Source: an uncultured Prevotellaceae bacterium
GTDB lineage: Bacteria > Bacteroidota > Bacteroidia > Bacteroidales > Bacteroidaceae
Direction: 5' to 3'
NCBI GenBank assembly: GCA_937877605.1
Contig: CALFJA010000055.1
Span: forward strand, 1 to 64,000
DNA length: 64,000 nucleotides
Shown here: positions 36,096 to 45,311 of the stretch, piece by piece
How the letters are laid out: each line of letters begins with the position of its first letter
Position numbering within the stretch: the stretch's first letter is position 1
Notes under the pieces: generated by a model
Seen by the model: only the letters and a program-made list of their open reading frames with translations
Database searches by the model: none
Told to the model about the DNA's origin: nothing
Position numbers and translations under genes: made by a program

Positions 36096-38450
36096 ATGAA
36101 AAGACTTCTCGTCCTGTTGACGATGTGCTCCTTTGCGCTGCTACCGTCACATGCCGTCCTGAAAGAGAAAGACCTGAAAAGCACCCTGACCATCCTCCGT
36201 GCTGAACTGACCGACTATTACCAGGAACTGGAACACCAGTCCGGGTTCATGAAAGCGCAGCGCGAGAAAGTGGGCAGAAACATCTTCAGCGTGCTGAGCC
36301 GAAGCAACCAGAATGCACTGATGCTTTACTCCCAGAAGCCAGACTATATTTTCGACCTGACCTATGCTTGCCACGAAGCCACGGAACAATATCGCGAGTT
36401 CAGGAAAACAGTGCTGCCGTTCAATTCCTATGTGATGCGTAACGACAGCGAGATGGCCCGCTACGACAGCCTCATCACATCACTCAGCCACATACGACCG
36501 TCACAACTTGACGAAAAGAGCAAGACAGACAGGAGCGTTTGCCTCGCACTTGCCACCAATATCCGACACACACTCCAGGACAACACCGACCAACTGCAAG
36601 AGTACATTGGCTATTACCAGATGGCCGAGGAAAGGCTAAAATACCTCAACGACTACGCAAACAAACGCTATTACGACATACAGACAAGCATCTTCAGCAA
36701 CGAGGGGGAAAACTATCTCGCCATCCTTGCCAACATAGACAAGGCTCTGAAAAGCACCTCCGACATTGTTACAGAGAAGTACAAACCGCAGCATAAGGTG
36801 CACTCCCAGTGGGACAGCCGGATGATTGTCGGACTATTCCTCTTCATTGCATTCTATGCAGTTGTCGCCTTCTTCATCAACCTATTCCTCATGAAAGTGG
36901 TGGTAAGGAAACTGCTCAGTCTCGGGCGATTGAAACACCTTGAAAGCGGTTTCAAGGTGCGCCAGTGGTACATCGTGCTCGCAACGACGGTGCTCACATT
37001 TGCGCTCCTTCTGGGAATACTGCGCATCTCCATCAGCCAGAACTTCTTCATCATGGCCAGCAATCTGCTGGTTGAATTTGCCTGGCTCCTCGGCGCAATC
37101 CTCATCTCACTACTCCTCCGCATCGACAACAGGCAACTCAGCAGCGTGTTCCGCATCTACATGCCACTCGTCGTCATGGGATTCGTGGTCATCAGTTTCC
37201 GCATCATCCTCGTTCCCAACGGACTGGTCAACCTGATTTTCCCACCCATCCTGCTCATCTGCGCCGTCTGGCAGTGGCGCGTGGTGAGGAAACACCGCAA
37301 CCAGGTTCCGCGAAGCGATGCCGCATTCAGCTATTTCTCGCTTGCTATCTTTCTCGGTTCGGTTGTTTGCTCCTGGATGGGCTACACACTCTTCAGCGTA
37401 CAACTGCTCATCTGGTGGATCATGCAACTCACCTGCATCCTGACCATCGCATGTCTGGCCGGATGGCTGGAAAAATACGGAGAGAACCACGATATGGACA
37501 AGCGGCCTATCAGCGAGACATGGTTCTACGATGCCCTGCGGGCAGTGGTCATACCCATTATGGGCGTACTCTCAGTGGTCGTTTCCATCTATTGGGCAGC
37601 CGACATCTTTAACCTCAGCGACACCATCAAGAACGCCTTCACGACAAGGTTCATAGATACAAAATACATCAAACTGAGCATATTTGCCATCTGCCAGGTG
37701 GCCACCCTCTATTTCATCTTTGCCTATCTGAACCGTACGGCAAAGGCTGCCGCCGCCCTCCATTTCGAGAAAAGCGACCACTCCACCGCCGCCACACGCA
37801 ATGTCATGGCACGGAACATCATCCAAGTGCTGGTGTGGGGCGTATGGCTACTCATCAGCCTCGGCATCTTCCACATCAACAACACTTGGTTCGTAGTCAT
37901 TTCCGGAGGCCTGTCTACAGGTATCGGCTTTGCCATGAAGGACATTCTGGAGAACATCTACTACGGCATTTCACTGATGGCCGGACGCATCAAGGTGGGT
38001 GACCTCATCGAATGCGACGGCATACGCGGGCATGTTTCCTCCATCAACTACACCAGCACCCTGCTCGACACCATCGACGGGTCGGTCATTGCCTTCCAGA
38101 ACAGCCAACTCTTTACGAAGAACTACCGCAACCTTACGAAGAATCACGGTTTCGAGCAGGTTTTACTTCCATTTGGGGTGGCCTATGGCAGCAATGCCAC
38201 TGAAGTGAAGGATCTCATCGAGAAGACCGTCCGCAGGCTCAAGTGCCGCGACCAGAAGAAAGATGTGCGCGTGGTATTCACCGAGTTTGGCGACAACAGC
38301 ATCAACTTCAAGGTGCTCGTCTGGGTTCCGGTCAACTCACGCATCCATGCCATCAGCGAAATCATGGAGAACATCTACAACGCACTGAACGAGAACAATA
38401 TAGAAATACCGTTCCCACAGCGCGATGTTCACATCGTGGGAGCACAATGA
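36096..38450 (+). CDS. Large MscS-family mechanosensitive channel
   Basis: The 784-residue protein has a signal peptide (MKRLLVLLTMCSFALLPSHA) and a periplasmic helical domain of about 240 residues. A multi-helix membrane region (about 240-600) comes next. The MscS core has the pore helix GGLSTGIGFAMKDILENIYY, the beta domain IKVGDLIECDGIRGHVSSIN with SVIAFQNSQLFTKNYRNLT, and a C-terminal alpha/beta domain ending VPVNSRIHAISEIMENIYN. It resembles the MscK/MscM-like long forms, which protect against osmotic down-shock. ATG 36075 is an alternative start but would leave almost no leader. Confidence 0.88.
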   Translation: MKRLLVLLTMCSFALLPSHAVLKEKDLKSTLTILRAELTDYYQELEHQSGFMKAQREKVGRNIFSVLSRSNQNALMLYSQKPDYIFDLTYACHEATEQYREFRKTVLPFNSYVMRNDSEMARYDSLITSLSHIRPSQLDEKSKTDRSVCLALATNIRHTLQDNTDQLQEYIGYYQMAEERLKYLNDYANKRYYDIQTSIFSNEGENYLAILANIDKALKSTSDIVTEKYKPQHKVHSQWDSRMIVGLFLFIAFYAVVAFFINLFLMKVVVRKLLSLGRLKHLESGFKVRQWYIVLATTVLTFALLLGILRISISQNFFIMASNLLVEFAWLLGAILISLLLRIDNRQLSSVFRIYMPLVVMGFVVISFRIILVPNGLVNLIFPPILLICAVWQWRVVRKHRNQVPRSDAAFSYFSLAIFLGSVVCSWMGYTLFSVQLLIWWIMQLTCILTIACLAGWLEKYGENHDMDKRPISETWFYDALRAVVIPIMGVLSVVVSIYWAADIFNLSDTIKNAFTTRFIDTKYIKLSIFAICQVATLYFIFAYLNRTAKAAAALHFEKSDHSTAATRNVMARNIIQVLVWGVWLLISLGIFHINNTWFVVISGGLSTGIGFAMKDILENIYYGISLMAGRIKVGDLIECDGIRGHVSSINYTSTLLDTIDGSVIAFQNSQLFTKNYRNLTKNHGFEQVLLPFGVAYGSNATEVKDLIEKTVRRLKCRDQKKDVRVVFTEFGDNSINFKVLVWVPVNSRIHAISEIMENIYNALNENNIEIPFPQRDVHIVGAQ

Positions 38451-38479
38451 CATGCCTCAAACGGCAGGATTTCTTTTAC

Positions 38480-38511
38480 AAGCCGGTTTCCACATGGAAG
38501 CCGGCTTTTTT
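38480..38511 (+). terminator. Terminator of the MscS-type gene
   Basis: AAGCCGGTTTCC and GGAAGCCGGCTT form a 12-bp stem with one G-U pair and an ACAT loop, running into TTTT. It may also serve the convergent KTSC gene. Confidence 0.9.
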
Positions 38512-38515
38512 GCGC

Positions 38516-38740
38516 CTAAGTACTGATGCTGTATTTCGAGCGAACATTCCGCTGGATGTACTCGTCCAGCCCGTAACCTGCCTGTGCAAGACTTTTCATG
38601 CGTTCGACATGTTCCGCGCCCGCGCTTGTATAAGTATAGGTGTATTCCACACCGCCGCGCAATAAAATACTGATACTGTTATCTGTTATCGCGTAACTCA
38701 AAATCTGTGAATTACCGCGTCCGTTTCCATACTTTTTCAT
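38516..38740 (-). CDS. Small KTSC-like protein
   Basis: This 74-residue protein matches the pattern of the KTSC family: ILSYAITDNSISILLRGG, VEYTYTYTSAG, then a helical end. Function is unknown in the family. The start at 38740 (MKKYGNGRGN) has AGG in front of it. A TATCTTTG box on the minus strand (38815-38808) gives a leader of about 60 nt. Confidence 0.6.
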   Translation of the reverse strand: MKKYGNGRGNSQILSYAITDNSISILLRGGVEYTYTYTSAGAEHVERMKSLAQAGYGLDEYIQRNVRSKYSIST

Positions 38741-38949
38741 CTTTTTACCTTTCTTTTGCGGCAGCCACCGCGACTGCCTGTTATCCTTTTTCTCATTGTT
38801 TACGAGGCAAAGATACAACATTCATACCATCCACATTCCACCTTGCACCTTCATCTTCATCTTTCATCCATTTTCTTGACGCTTGTCAAATTTTTGACTT
38901 GCATCATGAATAAAATGGCAAAAAAACTGATATTTTGCTATAAATTCAA

Positions 38950-38957
38950 TACTTTTG
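38950..38957 (+). promoter_or_regulatory. Promoter of the AGCS symporter gene, -7 box
   Basis: TACTTTTG predicts a start near 38964, about 23 nt before the ATG at 38987, and so excludes the longer open frame from 38756. Confidence 0.55.
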
Positions 38958-38986
38958 CTGTCAGTTTTTCACGAACCTGTCAGAAA

Positions 38987-40354
38987 ATGTCCCAATTTCT
39001 CTCCACGCTTAGCGACCTCTTCTGGGGCTGGCCCATGATTATTCTGCTGCTGGGCACGCACCTGTTCCTGACCATCCGCCTGCGTTTTCCGCAGCGCTAC
39101 CTGTTCCGGGCCATCCGTCTTTCGTTGCGTCCCGACAAGGGTTCCACGGGCGATGTCTCGCAGTTTGCCACTCTGGCGACGGCGTTGGCAGCCACCATCG
39201 GCACCGGCAACATCATAGGTGTGGCCACAGCGGTGGCACTGGGAGGCCCGGGGGCCGTTCTCTGGTGCTGGATAACGGGTGTATTCGGTATCGCGACGAA
39301 GTATGCCGAGGGACTCCTGGCCATCAAATACCGCGTGAAGACTCCCAGCGGAAAAATGCTGGGAGGACCGATGTATGCCCTTGAGCGTGGATTAGGCCAG
39401 CGGTGGCTGGGCATTCTCTTTGCCGTCTTTACCGCCATTGCCGCGTTTGGCATCGGCAACACCGTGCAGGCCAACGCCATTGCCACGCTGGCATACGAGA
39501 GCTATCAGGTTCCACCAGTTCTGACAGGAGCCGTCGTGGCACTGCTGGTGGGTGCTGTCGTAGTGGGCGGGGTGAAAAGCATTGCCCGCGTGTGCAGCAT
39601 GTTCGTCCCCTTCATGGCATTGCTCTATGTGGCAGGCTGCATCTTCATCCTGGCGGTCAATGCCCAATATGTATGGCCTGCGCTCTGCACCATCGTGCAA
39701 TCGGCATTCTCGCCCGAGGCGGCCGGTGGCGGGCTTGCAGGCTCGGCGGTGATGCTCGCCGCCCGGTATGGCATTGCCCGCGGATTGTTTTCCAACGAGT
39801 CGGGACTGGGTTCCGCGCCCATTGTGGCAGCAGCCGCACAGACGCGCAATCCCGTTCGTCAGGCACTCGTTTCCGGTACGGCCACCTTCTGGGACACCGT
39901 AGTCATCTGTGCACTTACCGGGCTGGTCATCGTCAGCAGCATCATAGCCTATCCCGACATCAGCATCGAAAACGGCGCCACGCTGACCAAGGCGGCTTTC
40001 AGCAAGATTCCATACATCGGACTGCCCCTGCTCACTTTCGGCCTGCTCACCTTCGCCTTCAGCACCCTTCTGGGTTGGTGCTACTACGGAGAGCGCTGCG
40101 TGGAATATCTCTCCGGCACGCGTGCCATGAGATGCTACCGCATACTCTATGTCGCTGCGGTCTTCCTGGGCAGCATTGTCAGCCTCCAGGTGGTCTGGAA
40201 CCTGGCCGATATCATGAATGCGCTCATGGCTTTGCCCAACCTCTTGTCGCTGTTGCTGCTCAGCGGAGTACTCGTGGCAGAGACACGGAAGTATCTATGG
40301 AACGACAATTTGGATGCATCGGCCGAGAGCGAGACGAATACAACAATGCAATAG
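38987..40354 (+). CDS. Sodium:alanine/glycine symporter (AGCS family)
   Basis: The 455-residue inner-membrane protein has about eleven hydrophobic segments. The family signature is clear in ALAATIGTGNIIGVATAVAL and GIARGLFSNESGLGSAPIVA. These proteins take up alanine or glycine with sodium. The start MSQFLSTLSDLFWGWPM matches typical AGCS N-termini. No metabolic partner gene adjoins it. Confidence 0.92.
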   Translation: MSQFLSTLSDLFWGWPMIILLLGTHLFLTIRLRFPQRYLFRAIRLSLRPDKGSTGDVSQFATLATALAATIGTGNIIGVATAVALGGPGAVLWCWITGVFGIATKYAEGLLAIKYRVKTPSGKMLGGPMYALERGLGQRWLGILFAVFTAIAAFGIGNTVQANAIATLAYESYQVPPVLTGAVVALLVGAVVVGGVKSIARVCSMFVPFMALLYVAGCIFILAVNAQYVWPALCTIVQSAFSPEAAGGGLAGSAVMLAARYGIARGLFSNESGLGSAPIVAAAAQTRNPVRQALVSGTATFWDTVVICALTGLVIVSSIIAYPDISIENGATLTKAAFSKIPYIGLPLLTFGLLTFAFSTLLGWCYYGERCVEYLSGTRAMRCYRILYVAAVFLGSIVSLQVVWNLADIMNALMALPNLLSLLLLSGVLVAETRKYLWNDNLDASAESETNTTMQ

Positions 40355-40376
40355 CCTGACGGAGGCTGTGCGAAAA

Positions 40377-40395
40377 ATGTAAAATATTTTTACAT
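40377..40395. repeat. AT-rich palindrome, copy 1 of GTAAAATATTTTTAC
   Basis: The 15-mer GTAAAATATTTTTAC (40379-40393) is flanked by AT on each side, giving 8-bp arms. An identical 15-mer lies at 40750-40764. Confidence 0.6.
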
Positions 40396-40551
40396 GCACA
40401 CTGCTTCCAAATTGCCGAAATTTCCGGTTTGCGGCAACTACTTGACCGTTCAGGCGAAAAAACTGCAAAAAATCAGTTTTTCGGCAAATCGCTGATACTG
40501 AACCGGTTACGCATTTCCGCCATTTGCCTCCCTACTTCCACGACTGCAAGA

Positions 40552-40584
40552 GAGCCTCTTTCACATTCTGAAAGGGGCTCTTTT
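40552..40584 (+). terminator. Strong terminator with no assigned gene in front
   Basis: GAGCCTCTTTCA and TGAAAGGGGCTC form a 12-bp stem with one G-U pair and a CATTC loop, followed by TTTT on the plus strand. The nearest upstream gene ends 198 bp before. It may end the symporter transcript or an unseen small RNA in 40400-40584. Confidence 0.75.
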
Positions 40585-40749
40585 ATGCAGCAACAGCGTG
40601 GCTTCCGATGTCCAAATGGCATAAAATGGGAACGCAACTGGAGCCCAAACGGAAAACGGCAGGGACAGAACAGCCTCTGAAATGCATGGAAGTCATCGCA
40701 AAAGTAACCGGTTCTCATCCCGTAAGAAGATTGCACACATTTTGAATTT

Positions 40750-40764
40750 GTAAAATATTTTTAC
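40750..40764. promoter_or_regulatory. AT-rich palindrome, copy 2, 28 bp before the secA sigma-54 type promoter
   Basis: GTAAAATATTTTTAC is identical to the copy at 40379. Its closeness to the promoter suggests a regulator-binding site. This is inferred. Confidence 0.5.
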
Positions 40765-40791
40765 TAAATCCGCGACCTGGCCGAGTCCGTA

Positions 40792-40807
40792 TGGCACAGT
40801 GTTTGCA
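40792..40807 (+). promoter_or_regulatory. Sigma-54 (RpoN) type promoter upstream of secA
   Basis: TGGCACAGTGTTTGCA has GG and GC 10 bases apart. It differs from the clpC element at 98 by a single base within the spacer. The predicted start is about 100 nt before secA. A second, housekeeping-like box TAATTTCG (40862-40869) lies closer to the gene. Confidence 0.65.
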
Positions 40808-40921
40808 GTTAACAAAACAAAAATTATTGCGGACCTTTACCGAGGTTTGCACTTTTTTGCGTAATTTCGCACCCAATTAATTATAGAAGTACACGAAAAG
40901 AACAAATAAAACGAGATAGCA

Positions 40922-43900
40922 ATGAACTTTATCAAACTGCTTCAGGCACTGTTCGGCAACAAGTCGACCCGAGACATGAAACTCATCCAACCCATGGTCG
41001 AAAAGGTAAAGGAGGTCTATCCCTCCATCAAAGCACTGTCGAACGACGAACTGCGCGCCAAGTCGAACGAGATAAAAGCATTTGTCCGCTCGGCAGCAAC
41101 CGAGGAGAAAAGCAAGATAGAAGAACTGAAAGGCCGCATAGAGGACACTCCGCTCGACGAGCGCGAGGCCATCTTCAAGGAAATAGACCGGCTGGAAAGC
41201 GTGGCGCTGGACAAGTATGAGGCTGCACTGAACGAGGTGCTCTTCACCGCCTTCGCCATTATCAAGGACACCGCACGCCGCTTTGCCGAGAACGAAGAAA
41301 CCGAGGTGACCGCCACCGACTACGACCGCGAACTGGCAGGCCGGCCTGGAAACGACTTCATACGCATCGAGGGCGACAAGGCCTACTACCAGAACCACTG
41401 GACGGCCGGCGGCAACGACCTCAAATGGGAGATGATACACTACGATGTGCAGCTCTTCGGCGGTATCGCACTGCACCAGGGAAAGATTGCCGAAATGGCA
41501 ACGGGAGAGGGAAAGACCCTCGTGGCCACACTCCCCGTGTTCCTCAACGCCCTCACAGGCAACGGCGTTCATGTGGTGACCGTCAACGACTACCTGGCCA
41601 AGCGTGACGCAGAATGGATGGGACCGCTCTACATGTTCAACGGACTTACCGTCGACTGCATCGACAAGCACCGCCCCAACTCCATCGAACGAAGAAGAGC
41701 CTACGAGGCCGATATCACCTTCGGAACCAACAACGAGTTCGGTTTCGACTACCTGCGCGACAACATGGCCATCTCACCAGCCGACCTGGTACAGCGTTCA
41801 CACAACTATGCCATCGTCGACGAGGTGGACTCCGTGCTCATAGACGACGCCCGTACGCCGCTCATCATCTCAGGTCCCGTGCCCAAGGGAGAGGACCAGA
41901 TGTTTGAAGAATACCAGCCTCTGGTGGAGAAACTCGTGGGCGTACAGCGACAACTCGCCACGCAACTGCTCAGCGAGGCACGGCAGAAAATACAGAAGGC
42001 ACAGGAAAGCAAGGACATGAAACTCATGGAGGAAGGCTTCCTTGCACTCTTCCGCTCGCACAAGGCCTTCCCGAAGAACAAGCCGCTCATCAAGTTCCTC
42101 TCCGAGGACGGCATCAAGTCGGGAATGCTCAAGACCGAGGAATACTACATGCAGAACAACAACCGCGAAATGCCCAAGGCCATAGAGCCCCTCTACTTCG
42201 TGGTGGACGAGAAGCTGAACTCCTGCGACCTCACCGACAAGGGTACGGAGTGGCTCGCCAAGCAGGTGAACGACAAGGACCTGTTCGTGCTGCCCGACAT
42301 CACCAGCGAACTGTCGGCACTCGAGAACGAGACCCAACTGACACAGCAGGAACGCATTGACAAGAAGGACGAACTGCTCGGACACTATGCCCTCCAGAGC
42401 GAACGCGTACATACACTGCAGCAACTGCTCAAGGCCTACACCATGTTCTTCAAGGACGAAGAGTATGTGGTGCTCGACGGACAGGTGAAAATCGTTGACG
42501 AACAGACCGGCCGCATCATGGAAGGACGCCGCTGGAGCGACGGACTCCACCAGGCTGTCGAGGCCAAGGAGCATGTAACCATCGAGGCTGCGACGCAAAC
42601 CTTCGCATCGATAACCCTCCAGAACTACTTCCGCATGTACCACAAACTGGCCGGTATGACCGGTACCGCCAGCACCGAGGCAGGCGAGTTCTGGGACATC
42701 TACAAGCTCGATGTGGTGGAAATCCCCACCAACAAGCCCGTGGCACGCAACGACATGAACGACCGCGTGTACAAAACCCAGCGCGAAAAATACAAGGCCG
42801 TCATCGACGAAATAGTAGAAATGCGCGCCAACGGACGGCCAACACTGGTCGGAACCACTTCGGTCGACATCTCGGAAATGCTCGCACGCATGCTCTCCAT
42901 GCGGAAAATACCGCACCAGGTGCTCAATGCCAAACTCCACCAGAAGGAAGCCGACATCGTGGCGCAAGCCGGACAGAGCACCATGGGAACAGCATGGGTA
43001 GCACCCGACGGCAAGGCATTCTGCGACAAAGTCTCCGCCGACAAATACTTCGAACTGCTGCTCCAAGACAAGAAGGCCCGCGAGCTCTATGCCAACGGGG
43101 AAATCAGGGAAGAACAGCGACTGCTCGGTGCCGTGACCATCGCCACCAACATGGCCGGCCGTGGTACGGACATCAAACTTTCGGACAAAGTACGCGAGGC
43201 CGGCGGACTGGCCATCATCGGCACGGAACGCCATGAAAGCCGACGAGTGGACCGACAGCTGCGAGGCCGTTCCGGACGACAGGGCGACCCGGGAAGTTCA
43301 GTCTTCTTCGTATCACTCGAAGACAAACTCATGCGTCTGTTCGCATCGGAACGCATCGCCAAGATTATGGACCGGCTGGGGTTCAAGGAAGGCGACCTGA
43401 TTGAGGCCCCCATGATTTCCAGAAGCATCGAGAACGCACAGAAAAAGGTAGAGGAAAACAACTTCGGCATCCGCAAGCACCTGCTTGAGTACGACGATGT
43501 GATGAACAAACAGCGTACGGTCATCTACGAAAAGCGCCGCCATGCACTCATGGGAGAGCGCATCGGAATGGACATTGCCAACATAATCTGGGACCGAATC
43601 ATCAACATCATCGAACGGAACGACTACGAGGGATGCAAGGAACAGTTCATAAAACTCTTCGCAATGGAAGTTCCCTTCAGCGAATATGACTTCCTCAACA
43701 CCCCCAGGGAGGAACTGGAAGAAAAGGCATACCAACTCGCAATGGAGTCGTTCACACAGAAAACGGAACGCATACAGCGCATAGCCGAACCCGTAATCAC
43801 ACAGGTTTACGAGAATCCCAACAACAAATACGAGCGCATCATCGTCCCGATTACCGACGGAAGACACATCTACAACATCCCGTGCGACCTCAAGGAAGCA

Positions 43901-44377
43901 TACGACACCAAGTCGAAATCGGTGGTGAAGCAGTTCGAAAAGGTCACGATGCTCCACTTCATCGACGACAACTGGAAGGAGAACCTGCGCCAGCTGGACG
44001 AACTCCGCCACAGTGTTCAGAACGCTTCGTACGAGCAGAAGGACCCACTGCTCATCTTCAAGCTGGAGAGTGCCAAGCTCTGGGACTCCATGATCGACGA
44101 CATGAACAACCGCATCTGCAGCATCCTGATGCGCGGACAAATCGTACAACAGGAGAATGTGCAGGAAGCCGCCCCCGAACAGCGCAGCCAACGCTATAAC
44201 GAACAGAAGGCAGATGCACAGCAGGCGCAGGCGGCAGCCGCACAGCAGGACACCCGGGAGACGGCACAGCAACGCCGGCAGCCCATCATCAAGGACAAAC
44301 TGCCCGGCCCGAACGACCCATGTCCCTGCGGAAGCGGCAAGAAGTTCAAGAAATGTCACGGTCGCTCGGTACAATAA
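40922..44377 (+). CDS. secA: Protein translocase motor SecA
   Basis: The 1151-residue ATPase drives proteins through SecYEG. It has [19 protein letters not shown] (Walker A), [20 protein letters not shown] (DEAD-like box), [20 protein letters not shown] and [14 protein letters not shown] with [16 protein letters not shown] (motif VI). The C-terminal zinc-binding tail is intact ([17 protein letters not shown]). It is longer than the roughly 900-residue proteobacterial form because of insertions in the N-terminal and preprotein-binding regions, as in other Bacteroidetes. Confidence 0.97.
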   Translation: MNFIKLLQALFGNKSTRDMKLIQPMVEKVKEVYPSIKALSNDELRAKSNEIKAFVRSAATEEKSKIEELKGRIEDTPLDEREAIFKEIDRLESVALDKYEAALNEVLFTAFAIIKDTARRFAENEETEVTATDYDRELAGRPGNDFIRIEGDKAYYQNHWTAGGNDLKWEMIHYDVQLFGGIALHQGKIAEMATGEGKTLVATLPVFLNALTGNGVHVVTVNDYLAKRDAEWMGPLYMFNGLTVDCIDKHRPNSIERRRAYEADITFGTNNEFGFDYLRDNMAISPADLVQRSHNYAIVDEVDSVLIDDARTPLIISGPVPKGEDQMFEEYQPLVEKLVGVQRQLATQLLSEARQKIQKAQESKDMKLMEEGFLALFRSHKAFPKNKPLIKFLSEDGIKSGMLKTEEYYMQNNNREMPKAIEPLYFVVDEKLNSCDLTDKGTEWLAKQVNDKDLFVLPDITSELSALENETQLTQQERIDKKDELLGHYALQSERVHTLQQLLKAYTMFFKDEEYVVLDGQVKIVDEQTGRIMEGRRWSDGLHQAVEAKEHVTIEAATQTFASITLQNYFRMYHKLAGMTGTASTEAGEFWDIYKLDVVEIPTNKPVARNDMNDRVYKTQREKYKAVIDEIVEMRANGRPTLVGTTSVDISEMLARMLSMRKIPHQVLNAKLHQKEADIVAQAGQSTMGTAWVAPDGKAFCDKVSADKYFELLLQDKKARELYANGEIREEQRLLGAVTIATNMAGRGTDIKLSDKVREAGGLAIIGTERHESRRVDRQLRGRSGRQGDPGSSVFFVSLEDKLMRLFASERIAKIMDRLGFKEGDLIEAPMISRSIENAQKKVEENNFGIRKHLLEYDDVMNKQRTVIYEKRRHALMGERIGMDIANIIWDRIINIIERNDYEGCKEQFIKLFAMEVPFSEYDFLNTPREELEEKAYQLAMESFTQKTERIQRIAEPVITQVYENPNNKYERIIVPITDGRHIYNIPCDLKEAYDTKSKSVVKQFEKVTMLHFIDDNWKENLRQLDELRHSVQNASYEQKDPLLIFKLESAKLWDSMIDDMNNRICSILMRGQIVQQENVQEAAPEQRSQRYNEQKADAQQAQAAAAQQDTRETAQQRRQPIIKDKLPGPNDPCPCGSGKKFKKCHGRSVQ

Positions 44378-44481
44378 AGATACCGGATAGCCTTCCACGA
44401 AAAAACACCAAACGACTCAACCGCTCGGGCTCTGCCCGCTTATATGAGCGAAGCAAGTCGTAAAAACCAAAACAAACGCCC

Positions 44482-45180
44482 ATGATTACCATCAACAATA
44501 TCAAGAAGACGTTCGGCGAGAAAGTGGCCGTCAACATCCCAGAACTATCCATCCCCGACGGACAAATACTGGGGTTGGTTGGCAACAACGGCGCAGGCAA
44601 GACCACGCTGTTCCGACTTATACTCGACCTGCTGGACGCCGACACCGGAAATGTGCTCATCGACGACATCGACCCTTCGCTTTCCGAGGACTGGAAACAG
44701 CACACCGGTGCCTACATTGACGAAGGTTTCCTCATCGATTTCCTGACTCCCGAGGAATATTTCGATTTCATCGGTAAGGTGTGCGGGATGGACAAGGAGG
44801 CGATTGAGGCCCGCATTGCCGATTTTGAGAAGTTCATGGCCGGCGAAATCATCGGACAGAAGAAACTCATACGCGACTTTTCGGCCGGAAACAAGCAGAA
44901 GATAGGTATCGTTTCCGCCCTATTCAACAGACCAAAGCTGGTTATTCTGGACGAGCCCTTCAACTTTCTCGACCCGTCCGGGCAGAACATACTGAAGAAC
45001 CTTCTGGAAGACTACAACCGGGAGACGGGTGCAACCATCCTCATCAGCAGCCACAACCTGCAGCACACCGTCGATGTCAGCCACCGGATAGCACTCCTCG
45101 AGAACGGCGAACTGCTCCGCGACCTGCCCAACATGAAGGGAGAAACCGAACAGGAGCTGGAAGCCTACTTCAACCTCTAA
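44482..45180 (+). CDS. ABC transporter ATP-binding protein
   Basis: The 232-residue protein has Walker A GNNGAGKTTLFRLIL, signature FSAGNKQKIGIVSAL and Walker B KLVILDEPFNFLDPSG, with a switch histidine in ILISSHNLQHTVDV. It resembles the ATPase of two-component ABC-2 type exporters. No permease gene lies on either side, so its membrane partner must be elsewhere or it acts otherwise. It is 104 bp after secA. Confidence 0.9.
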   Translation: MITINNIKKTFGEKVAVNIPELSIPDGQILGLVGNNGAGKTTLFRLILDLLDADTGNVLIDDIDPSLSEDWKQHTGAYIDEGFLIDFLTPEEYFDFIGKVCGMDKEAIEARIADFEKFMAGEIIGQKKLIRDFSAGNKQKIGIVSALFNRPKLVILDEPFNFLDPSGQNILKNLLEDYNRETGATILISSHNLQHTVDVSHRIALLENGELLRDLPNMKGETEQELEAYFNL

Positions 45181-45205
45181 CCATACCTACCCATTTACAA
45201 CACAC

Positions 45206-45261
45206 AATACGTAATACCTGTTCATCGTTGGGAATATACCGACAAATAGGTATTGCGTATT
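45206..45261 (+). terminator. Long inverted repeat between the ABC gene and feoAB
   Basis: AATACGTAATACCT (45206-45219) pairs with AGGTATTGCGTATT (45248-45261) over 14 positions with one G-U. The loop is 28 nt and a TTCTTTGTTTTC tract follows. It is either a terminator or a regulator site ahead of feoAB. Confidence 0.5.
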
Positions 45262-45311
45262 TCTTTGTTTTCTCCGTACTTTGCAAAGAATAACATAAAA
45301 CCGACAACTAC

